A DNA stretch of 8,765 bases. Origin: Elusimicrobiota bacterium (lineage in GTDB: Bacteria; Elusimicrobiota; Elusimicrobia; Elusimicrobiales; Elusimicrobiaceae). The notes under the pieces are model-generated. The model was not told the DNA's origin. It saw nothing but the letters and a program-made list of their open reading frames with translations, and searched no databases. Position numbers and translations under genes: made by a program. The DNA lies in contig JAIRMX010000117.1 in assembly GCA_031258375.1 (NCBI GenBank), positions 1-8,765 of the forward strand, read 5' to 3'. Of the stretch, positions 1 through 5,638 are shown one piece after another (position 1 is the first letter of the stretch; the number at the start of each line of letters is the position of its first letter).

Positions 1-131
1 GCTGAAGGCAGTAAAATACATATTTTATAAAATGCTTTATATACTAAAGGATAAGCGAAACTTTTTTAACCGCCCGCTCTTATATTTTGAATATTTCGCT
101 TTTGAACTTTGAATAATAGTCGCCAAACATC
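1..131. other. Left-edge non-coding DNA downstream of the lipoprotein gene
   Basis: I see no convincing gene here. It is AT-rich and lies downstream of the stop codon of the minus-strand lipoprotein gene. An inverted repeat AAGCGAAA (53-60) / TTTCGCTT (94-101) with a 33-base spacer is visible. It could contribute to a 3' structure, but the loop is long and no clear U-tract follows on the minus strand, so it is not called a terminator. Confidence 0.4.
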
Positions 132-761
132 CTACTTTAAGCTTATCAAGTCCAGAGTTATTTTTACTAAATTATGGCCGTCCTCGCAAATGATTTCCCG
201 CGGCAGGTTGATGTCGCCGTAGGCTCTATAATCGTTAAATAGAATTTTTTTGCGCACCGTAAGACGTATTTGTTCAAGTTTGTAAGGATAATTTGCTTCT
301 TTTTTAAAGTAATATCTGTTAATAAAACCGCCGCCGCGATAATTTGCCCGCAACTCTCCTTCAGGCGTATTTGAGGCGTTTATAAAATCCCGCGGCGAAA
401 TTAAAATAATTTTTATGATATCGCCCAAAAACTCCAGAGCTTTTTCATCAAACATATTGCCCAGCACGTAATTATATGTCAAATTGCCGTTGTTTAAATC
501 CGCGTCAATCAGCACGGTTGCAAAATCGGCCAGCATTTTAATTTTTACGGAATTTTCTTTTTTATTTAAGACGAGAACCGCGTTATATTCATGCCCGCTC
601 AAACTTTTTATATTAAATTTAAACGCCGCGGAAGTCTCACCCGATTGCAGGAATACTGGATAAGCGCGCAAAGGCTCTTTGGCGTTTTGGCTTAACAGCG
701 TTGCGCAGGCGCAAAATAAAACGCAGAAAAGAAAAATGAAAAATAATTTTAATGCTCTCAT
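132..761 (-). CDS. Small secreted lipoprotein of unknown function, possibly LolA/LolB-fold
   Basis: Encodes 209 residues. The N-terminus is a typical lipoprotein signal: a basic start (Arg2, Lys5), a hydrophobic stretch of about 11 residues, then Phe-Cys-Ala-Cys ending at Cys19, the likely lipidated residue. The -3 position is Phe, so the lipobox is imperfect. The mature part is polar and beta-rich. Its C-terminal third contains a tyrosine/aromatic stretch followed by 'YGDINLPREI' and an alternating hydrophobic strand. That pattern resembles small LolA/LolB-like lipoproteins (for example DUF3261- or DUF4292-type families), but this is a pattern impression only, and I do not recognise a specific family. 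The start ATG lies only 19 bases from that of the divergent glycosyltransferase gene. No Shine-Dalgarno sequence precedes it. A lipoprotein handling or sensing envelope lipid is plausible but unproven. Confidence 0.7.
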   Translation of the reverse strand: MRALKLFFIFLFCVLFCACATLLSQNAKEPLRAYPVFLQSGETSAAFKFNIKSLSGHEYNAVLVLNKKENSVKIKMLADFATVLIDADLNNGNLTYNYVLGNMFDEKALEFLGDIIKIILISPRDFINASNTPEGELRANYRGGGFINRYYFKKEANYPYKLEQIRLTVRKKILFNDYRAYGDINLPREIICEDGHNLVKITLDLISLK

Positions 762-769
762 ATTTTTAT

Positions 770-775
770 ATTATA
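770..775 (-). promoter_or_regulatory. Candidate -10 box (TATAAT) for the lipoprotein gene
   Basis: Read on the minus strand, these bases are a perfect TATAAT. The box ends 8 bases before the ATG, so transcription would start at or almost at the start codon and yield a leaderless message, which fits the absent ribosome binding site. No good -35 was found, and the whole 19-base spacer is A/T only, so a chance match is possible. Confidence 0.3.
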
Positions 776-780
776 TTATT

Positions 781-1800
781 ATGACAGATTTATTGCTATA
801 CTTTTTGACTTTCGCTTTTGCCGTTTTTATAACCGCAGCGTCTCTGCCGTACCTGCGCAAATGTCTTGCTTCGCGGCTTGCGGACGCGCCTACGGCTTTG
901 AAAAATCATCAAGGCATTATTCCGGCAGTCGGCGGATGCGCGGTCGCACTGGGATTTTTTGCAAGTTTAACTTTCATACGTTTAATTACCGCATTTCCCA
1001 CGGGCACGTTAAAAAATCTGCGCGGTTTATTTATCGGCGGCGCGATTATTTTTGCCGCCGGCTTAATTGACGATATAAAAAAACCGGCCGGACTTCCGCC
1101 TTTTGTAAAACTGTCGTTTCAATTTTTGGCCGCAGTTATATTGATTAATTACGATATACGCATACAATTTGCGCAGCAGCCGTGGGGCGATATATTAACG
1201 GTTCTTTGGATATGCGGCCTTACAAACGCTTTAAATCTTATTGATATTATGGACGGCCTTGCGGTAAGTCAAGCGGCTCTTGGCGCGGCTACGTTTGCGA
1301 TTATATCGCTGCCGTCGGAATATATTTACGTTAATTTTGCCGCGGCTACGCTGCTTGGCACATGCATTGGCTTTTGGCCTTATAATCACAGTAAAAAATT
1401 AAAAACTTTTTTGGGCGACAGCGGCAGCAATCTCTTGGGTTTTTTGCTCGCGGCTTTAGCTTTGGGAACAAGTTATTCCGCCACAAACCCCTTGGCGGTT
1501 TTCGTGCCGCTTATAATACTTGCACTGCCGATTTTCGATACTATATTTGTCTCTATAGCGCGCATAAGCAAAGGAATTTCCCCCCTTCGGGGTTCGCCGG
1601 ATCATTTCCCTCTGAGAATAGAACGTTTGGGATTTACCAGAAATCAAATATTAATACTGTGCATATGCGCAGCTTTAGTTTATGACGCGCTTGCATACTT
1701 TATTATAAAAAACGGTTTATTAATTTCGGTTATTATTTACGCGCTTGTATTTTTGGACTTATTAATATTTGCGGCCTTTCTTATGAGGAGTGAAAAATAA
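781..1800 (+). CDS. Polyprenyl-phosphate N-acetylhexosamine-1-phosphate transferase, WecA/TagO/MraY family
   Basis: Integral membrane enzyme of 339 residues that should transfer a sugar-1-phosphate from a UDP-sugar to undecaprenyl phosphate, the first step of an envelope glycan. The family signatures occur in order: 'NHQGIIPAVGG' (42-52), the Asp-Asp pair at 97-98 followed by a P-x-x-K-L motif, the NxxNxxDxxDG motif at 149-159 (Asn149, Asn152, Asp155, Asp158), GDSG at 212-215, and a reduced loop 'DHFPLR' (His275, Arg279) where WecA/MraY proteins usually carry a His-rich HxHH-type motif. About ten hydrophobic segments fit the family. The frame stays open upstream to an ATG at 679, but I chose the ATG at 781: the N-terminus then begins directly with the first membrane helix and does not overlap the divergent lipoprotein gene. 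There is no Shine-Dalgarno sequence. WecA-like is more likely than MraY, because the chain is short and no peptidoglycan genes are adjacent. The sugar substrate cannot be read from sequence. Confidence 0.9.
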   Translation: MTDLLLYFLTFAFAVFITAASLPYLRKCLASRLADAPTALKNHQGIIPAVGGCAVALGFFASLTFIRLITAFPTGTLKNLRGLFIGGAIIFAAGLIDDIKKPAGLPPFVKLSFQFLAAVILINYDIRIQFAQQPWGDILTVLWICGLTNALNLIDIMDGLAVSQAALGAATFAIISLPSEYIYVNFAAATLLGTCIGFWPYNHSKKLKTFLGDSGSNLLGFLLAALALGTSYSATNPLAVFVPLIILALPIFDTIFVSIARISKGISPLRGSPDHFPLRIERLGFTRNQILILCICAALVYDALAYFIIKNGLLISVIIYALVFLDLLIFAAFLMRSEK

Positions 1801-1956
1801 TTTAATTTTTTTTGAAATCTAGAAATAGAAAACCGCACAAATATTAAAAATCTTATAATTTATTAGCAAATATGTTAGGGTTCAATGGAAATGAGAATAT
1901 AAAAAAAAGTTAAAAGAGAGTTGTTTTCATATTTTAAAGTTATGTGAGGTCTCTCT

Positions 1957-2046
1957 TCATGCTCGTATCTCTCTTATTTCTCTGGGGAATCTTTTATAAC
2001 TTTGTTTTAAATATTCTAATACTTTTAATTTAGCGCTTCTTTTCAT
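1957..2046 (-). CDS. Doubtful 29-residue small ORF
   Basis: ATG at 2046 to TGA at 1957-1959, 29 codons. A GGGAG sequence ends 8 bases upstream of the ATG, a good Shine-Dalgarno spacing and better than that of most genes in this window. The peptide is basic and could form a helix (it starts MKRSAKLKVLEYL and contains 'YKRFPREIREI'), slightly like the first part of a helix-turn-helix. It may equally be a degraded gene start or chance within low-complexity DNA, since part of it overlaps a pyrimidine-rich repeat unit. No function is assigned. Confidence 0.2.
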   Translation of the reverse strand: MKRSAKLKVLEYLKQSYKRFPREIREIRA

Positions 2047-2102
2047 TTGTATTACTCCCGGGCGTACTTTTTCGTTCTTTCCTATTTATTTTATCTTTTC
2101 TT

Positions 2103-2133
2103 TCTGAACTTCTCATATCTCTCTGAACCTTAG
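2103..2133. repeat. Degenerate tandem ~19-bp repeat, intergenic copy 1
   Basis: One and a half units: TCTGAACTTCTCATATCTC (2103-2121) followed by TCTGAACCTTAG (2122-2133). The same arrangement, with an extra unit, occurs at 8620-8668 in the other long intergenic region. A weaker related unit, CTCGTATCTCTCTTATTTC, lies at 1962-1980. Presence in both long gaps and absence from the genes suggests a dispersed intergenic repeat family. Its function is unknown. Confidence 0.5.
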
Positions 2134-2161
2134 CAGTTAAAATAATTTCTGCGCTTCTTTT

Positions 2162-2170
2162 TGGTATAAT
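2162..2170 (+). promoter_or_regulatory. Extended -10 promoter for the oxidoreductase/nadD operon
   Basis: TGGTATAAT is a perfect extended -10 element (TGnTATAAT), 43 bases before the ATG at 2214. No convincing -35 is seen at the expected spacing, which extended -10 promoters tolerate. Transcription from about 2177 would give a leader of roughly 37 bases, containing a short CCC-TCA-GGG inverted repeat (2180-2188) and a GGGA/TCCC pair (2186-2189 with 2200-2203). Confidence 0.55.
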
Positions 2171-2213
2171 TATATTTATCCCTCAGGGAAAAACGGCTGT
2201 CCCCGTAAAATTT

Positions 2214-3509
2214 ATGAAAAACAAAATAGTTATAATCGGAGGCGGAATAAGCGGGCTTTCTTTGGCTTATCATCTTGAGTCGATGAAAGCACAGGATTAT
2301 GTATTGTTGGAGGCTCATGACAAAGCCGGCGGACTTTGCGGGTCTTATAATATAAACGGTTTTACTTTTGATTACGGCGGGCACTTACTGCATTTATCTT
2401 CAAAATACGCCCTTAAACTTATTCAAAAACTTTTGAACAAAAACGTCGCGATACATAAACGCAAAGCCTTTGTGTATATTTACGGTAAGGAATTGCCGTT
2501 TCCGTTTCAAAATAATCTTTACGGTTTGGACGACAATATAATCAGCGAATGCGTAAAAACCGCTTTAACCGCCTATAAAGATAAAAGTACTCAAAATATT
2601 ACGCTTTTTAAAAACTGGGCTGCCGCCTTATACGGCGAGGGCATTTGTAAACATTTTATGTTTCCTTATAACCAAAAACTTTGGCAAACCGATTTAAATG
2701 AAATGACTTGCGCTTGGTGCGGCGAATTTATCCCCAAAACCACTCTTGAGGATATAATAAAAGGAGCTTATTCAAGGCGCAAAAAAGATTTTGGATATAA
2801 TGCTCATTTTTTCTATCCCAAAACGGGCGGCTGCGGCGCGCTTTGCGAGCAATTGCTGAAAAAAACACGTAATATAAAATACAATTGCGAAGTTACGGAA
2901 ATAAATCTAAAAGAAAAAACCGTTAAAATAAACGGCGCGGATATATTTTACGATAGTCTTGTAAGCACGATGCCTCTTAAAAATTTAGGTAAAATTACTA
3001 CGGGTTTGACGGCTTCGATAAAAAAAGATTTTAAGGATTTAAAACATAACAGCGTTTACGCGCTTAATATCGGAGTAAGCGCCAAAACTAAGGACGCACA
3101 TTGGTACTATTTCCCGGAAGAGAAATATCCTTTTTACCGCGTAGGCATACAATCGGCGTTTTCTGCCTCGCTTACGCCGGAAAATTGCAGCAGTTTTTAC
3201 ATAGAATTTGCCGCGCCCGCAGGTAAAAAACCGGATTTTAATAAGCTTGAAGAGCAAACGTTAAAATATCTTTTGGAACTTGGTTTTATTAAGGAAGATA
3301 TAAAAATACTTGTGAAAAATTGGGTTGAAATACCCGTCGCTTACGTAATTTACGATACAAAGTACGAAAACGCGCGGAGCAATATTATCGATTATTTGAA
3401 AAATAATAATATTTATACTCTCGGACGCTACGGCTCGTGGGAATATTCTTTTATGGAAAAATCTTTATTAGACGGCGCGGCTTTAGCCGAAAAATTAATA
3501 AGAAAATGA
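2214..3509 (+). CDS. FAD-dependent oxidoreductase, amine-oxidase fold, UDP-galactopyranose mutase-like
   Basis: A 431-residue protein with an N-terminal Rossmann FAD-binding site: GGGISG at 9-14, Glu33 at the end of the second strand (expected to hold the FAD ribose), then the 'KAGGLCGS' segment at 37-44. 'DYGGHLLH' (53-60), 'PYNQKLW' (151-157), 'GYN...YP..GG' (194-206) and a C-terminal 'GRYGSWEYSFMEKS' segment match FAD enzymes found with envelope polysaccharide genes and distant relatives of UDP-galactopyranose mutase and protoporphyrinogen oxidase. No signal peptide or membrane helix is present, so it should be cytoplasmic. The substrate cannot be told from sequence; a nucleotide-sugar or polyprenyl-linked substrate is plausible given the glycosyltransferase upstream. 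The ATG at 2214 lacks a clear Shine-Dalgarno sequence but places the FAD motif at the usual N-terminal position. Its TGA overlaps the next gene's ATG in an ATGA arrangement, implying translational coupling. Confidence 0.8.
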   Translation: MKNKIVIIGGGISGLSLAYHLESMKAQDYVLLEAHDKAGGLCGSYNINGFTFDYGGHLLHLSSKYALKLIQKLLNKNVAIHKRKAFVYIYGKELPFPFQNNLYGLDDNIISECVKTALTAYKDKSTQNITLFKNWAAALYGEGICKHFMFPYNQKLWQTDLNEMTCAWCGEFIPKTTLEDIIKGAYSRRKKDFGYNAHFFYPKTGGCGALCEQLLKKTRNIKYNCEVTEINLKEKTVKINGADIFYDSLVSTMPLKNLGKITTGLTASIKKDFKDLKHNSVYALNIGVSAKTKDAHWYYFPEEKYPFYRVGIQSAFSASLTPENCSSFYIEFAAPAGKKPDFNKLEEQTLKYLLELGFIKEDIKILVKNWVEIPVAYVIYDTKYENARSNIIDYLKNNNIYTLGRYGSWEYSFMEKSLLDGAALAEKLIRK

Positions 3510-4636
3510 AAATACTAATATACGGCGGAAGTTTTGACCCGGCTCACAAAGGTCATTTTGAATTGCTTAAAGCGGCTTTCAGTCAAATTAAACCGGATAG
3601 TGCTTACGTATTTACGGCATATCAATCTCCTTTTAAACGAAAATCGCCGGTATCTTTTGAGACAAGGCGGCAAATGGCCGCCGAGACTTTGCGCGAAATT
3701 TCCCCCAAAATTATTTTTGACGATTTTGAAAATAAAGTCAAACGCATCGTTTATGCCCGCGAGCATATAAACTACGCGCGCAAACTCCACCCCAATGCAA
3801 AAATATATTTGCTCGTAGGCACGGACTGCCTTAATGACATTCCAAAGTGGAAAAATCCGAAATATATATTTGACAATGCCGTCATAGTTGCAGGCAGCAG
3901 AAAAGGATTTGAATTTACGGAAAAAACTTTTGACTTTATATTGCTTAAAGGAAGCTTCCCGGAAATTTGTTCAACCCAGATACGATTTGATATTTTTTGT
4001 AACGGAACTATACCTTCAAACATACCCGCGCGCACGGCCGATTTAATACGAAAAAAACAGCTTTACGGACTGAATATTCATAAATGGCTTTGCGCCAATT
4101 TGAAACCTAAACGTTACGAACATACAAAATTCGTCGCAAGAGAAGCCCTGAAATTCGCGCAAATTTATAAAGCCGACGTTGACGCGGCCATAATAGCCGC
4201 ATTATTGCATGACGCCGGAAAATCGATGAATGCCGGCGGATTAATAAAATATTCGCTAAAACATAAAATCAAAGTCAATAATTTCAAAGATATTTGCAAA
4301 CGCGCTCCCGCGTTGCTGCACGGCGCGGTTTCCGCGCATATCGCGCGGATATTGTTTAAAGTAAAAGACGGCAATATTCTAAGCGCAATCAAAAAACATA
4401 CGTTAGGCGCGGCGGATATGAACGATTTGGAGAAAATACTTTTTATCGCCGATATGACAAGCCAAGATCGTCTTTATAACGAAGTTGCCTTTGCGCGCGC
4501 GCAAGCTATGAAATCGCTTGACTTAGGTCTTTCCGCGGCAATGGCTCGTAAATTAATTTTCACTATAGAAACCGGCAAATGGCTTGCGCCGGACGGTTTA
4601 AAATCATGGAACACTTTGATTTCAAAAAACAAATAA
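3506..4636 (+). CDS. nadD: NadD-YqeK fusion: nicotinate-nucleotide adenylyltransferase plus HD-domain nucleotide hydrolase
   Basis: A 376-residue two-domain protein. Residues 1 to about 185 are NadD, which adenylylates nicotinate mononucleotide in NAD synthesis: 'GGSFDPAHKGH' (7-17) with the nucleotidyltransferase histidines His14 and His17, 'GTDCLNDIPKW' (105-115), and 'CSTQIR' (155-160) in place of the usual SSTxIR. Residues from about 190 to 376 form a YqeK-type HD domain: His206, His235-Asp236 in 'ALLHDAGKS', His272, His298 and Asp316 in 'FIADMTSQDR'. YqeK proteins are known to hydrolyse diadenosine tetraphosphate symmetrically. In many bacteria the two genes are neighbours; here they are one frame with a short linker and no internal stop. 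I chose the ATG at 3506, although the frame opens at 3437, because it starts the NadD domain exactly and overlaps the upstream stop by 4 bases. All key residues of both halves appear intact. Confidence 0.9.
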   Translation: MKILIYGGSFDPAHKGHFELLKAAFSQIKPDSAYVFTAYQSPFKRKSPVSFETRRQMAAETLREISPKIIFDDFENKVKRIVYAREHINYARKLHPNAKIYLLVGTDCLNDIPKWKNPKYIFDNAVIVAGSRKGFEFTEKTFDFILLKGSFPEICSTQIRFDIFCNGTIPSNIPARTADLIRKKQLYGLNIHKWLCANLKPKRYEHTKFVAREALKFAQIYKADVDAAIIAALLHDAGKSMNAGGLIKYSLKHKIKVNNFKDICKRAPALLHGAVSAHIARILFKVKDGNILSAIKKHTLGAADMNDLEKILFIADMTSQDRLYNEVAFARAQAMKSLDLGLSAAMARKLIFTIETGKWLAPDGLKSWNTLISKNK

Positions 4637-5523
4637 AATTAAGACTTGTTTTATATTTTGCTTCGTTCGTGTTTCTATACGGAATTCTCGCGCATTTCTA
4701 TAATCCGCTTGCATTGACTTTTAATCTGCGAAAAGATAAGCCCGTCAATATAATCGTGCTTACGGACGAGCCTGTATTTATAGCTTATAATCCGCATTAT
4801 AAAAAAGCTTTGGTTACAAATCTTCCTAAAAACGGCAAAAATACTAACCTAAACGATATGCTAAAAGAAGCCGGAGTAAACGATATCGTTTATATTTCAC
4901 CAAATATAAAAGACAGAAATTTATTTTGGAATAATTTTAAAAACGCTTTGAACGATTGGCCGTATAAACCTTATATTATAATAGGTTATATTTATAATTA
5001 CGTTAAAATGCGCATAACAAAAAAAACGGATATCGCGCCATCGGATTTTATTATGATTTCAATGGATTTAACGGGCTTAAAGCCTTCGGACTTTTCCGTT
5101 AAAAACCAACGGGTAAATAAGGCAAATCAGCGTTTAAACCGCCGCCGCGCGCCAGCGCCGAGGGAAAATATTGTTTTGGAGCAAAATATCGCGCCTATGC
5201 CAAATACTTCAAAAGCGCTTGTGGTTGAGATTTTCAACGCTTCCGGCCGCGACGGCCTTGCCGCGGCGCTTACGCGCTATCTGCGGGATTTAAGCAACAG
5301 AGGAATTTTAAACGTGGACGTAATAAATTATGCGAATAATCCTTTAATGCAAGATCGCAGCGAGATATCTGATATTACGGGACGTTTGGGAGAAATAAAA
5401 AAAATGGCGGATTTACTCGGACTTAGCAATAACGAAATCATCGGCATTACGGATAGAAACGCAATTTCCGATGCAAAAATAACGCTTGGTAAAGATTTCG
5501 TTATGCCAAAGCCGCAAAAATAG
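4606..5523 (+). CDS. Membrane-anchored protein with LytR C-terminal domain
   Basis: A 305-residue protein: a short cytoplasmic N-terminus, one membrane helix at about 13-31, an extracytoplasmic region (45-160), a basic Arg/Pro/Asn-rich linker (about 165-200) and a LytR_C domain at about 204-298 ('VVEIFNASGRDGLAAAL', ending 'ITLGKDF'). The 45-75 segment ('VNIIVLTDEP', then a strand ending 'TNLP') faintly recalls the opening of an LCP (LytR-CpsA-Psr) domain, yet the arginines and acidic residues that LCP enzymes use for polyprenyl-pyrophosphate and metal binding are not evident, so catalysis is doubtful. LCP enzymes attach glycans to the cell wall; this protein may be a degenerate or accessory relative. 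The ATG at 4606 overlaps the nadD-yqeK gene by 31 bases; the in-frame ATG at 4579 would overlap by 58 and is less likely. Its position after nadD-yqeK matches the conserved nadD-yqeK-lytR order. Confidence 0.75.
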   Translation: MEHFDFKKQIKLRLVLYFASFVFLYGILAHFYNPLALTFNLRKDKPVNIIVLTDEPVFIAYNPHYKKALVTNLPKNGKNTNLNDMLKEAGVNDIVYISPNIKDRNLFWNNFKNALNDWPYKPYIIIGYIYNYVKMRITKKTDIAPSDFIMISMDLTGLKPSDFSVKNQRVNKANQRLNRRRAPAPRENIVLEQNIAPMPNTSKALVVEIFNASGRDGLAAALTRYLRDLSNRGILNVDVINYANNPLMQDRSEISDITGRLGEIKKMADLLGLSNNEIIGITDRNAISDAKITLGKDFVMPKPQK

Positions 5524-5557
5524 AAGAATGAAAACGAAAAACAATTATATGCTATCT

Positions 5558-5579
5558 AAATTCATTTGCCGAATTTTTT
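5558..5579 (+). terminator. Weak candidate intrinsic terminator of the upstream operon
   Basis: AAATTC (5558-5563) can pair with GAATTT (5571-5576) across a 7-base loop, and the T-run continues to 5579. The stem is only 6 bp and AT-rich, so stability is low. The placement, 35 bases after the stop codon and before a new promoter, supports it. Confidence 0.3.
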
Positions 5580-5593
5580 ACGCGCCGCCGCGT
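5580..5593. promoter_or_regulatory. GC-rich palindrome in the -35 region of the endoQ-uvrD gene
   Basis: ACGCG CCGC CGCGT is an inverted repeat with 5-base arms and a 4-base centre, strongly GC-rich inside an AT-rich gap. It sits just upstream of the extended -10 at 5599-5607, where a regulator would block or replace -35 contacts. As RNA it would form a hairpin followed by TTAATTTG, so a terminator role for the upstream operon is the main alternative. Confidence 0.35.
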
Positions 5594-5598
5594 TAATT

Positions 5599-5607
5599 TG
5601 TTATAAT
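5599..5607 (+). promoter_or_regulatory. Extended -10 promoter for the endoQ-uvrD fusion gene
   Basis: TGTTATAAT is a perfect extended -10 match (TGnTATAAT), 31 bases before the ATG at 5639. There is no good TTGACA-like -35; that position is occupied by a GC-rich palindrome. It matches the promoter type seen at 2162-2170, suggesting this organism favours extended -10 elements. Confidence 0.55.
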
Positions 5608-5625
5608 TTTTAAACTTAAAAACAA

Positions 5626-5631
5626 AAGAGG
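5626..5631 (+). promoter_or_regulatory. Shine-Dalgarno sequence of the endoQ-uvrD gene
   Basis: AAGAGG sits 7 bases before the ATG at 5639. It is the clearest ribosome binding site ahead of any large gene in this window and fixes the start codon. Confidence 0.7.
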
Positions 5632-5638
5632 TTCCTTA

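Larger units (their letters stand above)
1801..2213. other. 413-base intergenic region with low-complexity repeats
   Basis: No convincing gene lies here. The plus strand is rich in T/C runs such as CTCTCTT and TTCTTTC. Recognisable elements are a degenerate repeat array near 2103-2133 (related to one near 8620-8668), a related single unit near 1962-1980, an 11-base direct repeat GCGCTTCTTTT at 2033-2043 and 2151-2161, a doubtful 29-codon minus-strand ORF, and the promoter and leader of the gene at 2214. No hairpin with a T-run is apparent directly after the glycosyltransferase stop codon, only TTTAATTTTTTTT. Confidence 0.5.

Noticed and set aside
53..101. Inverted repeat AAGCGAAA / TTTCGCTT as a terminator
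   Set aside because: The loop is 33 bases, no T-run follows on the relevant strand, and 8-base arms can occur by chance in AT-rich DNA.
679..780. N-terminal extension of the glycosyltransferase to the ATG at 679
   Set aside because: The extension is antisense to the lipoprotein signal region, is polar and unlike the family N-terminus, and the ATG at 781 starts directly with the first membrane helix.
1962..2133. CRISPR-like array from repeated pyrimidine motifs
   Set aside because: Units are degenerate, unevenly spaced, mostly adjacent without unique spacers, and there are no cas genes.
2130..2384. Minus-strand 84-codon ORF spanning the oxidoreductase start
   Set aside because: It is antisense to the FAD-binding coding region and has no protein-like features; it is a shadow of the real gene.
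3437..3505. Upstream extension of NadD to the ATG at 3437
   Set aside because: It lies inside the C-terminus of the oxidoreductase gene, whereas the ATG at 3506 gives the canonical NadD start and a typical ATGA overlap.
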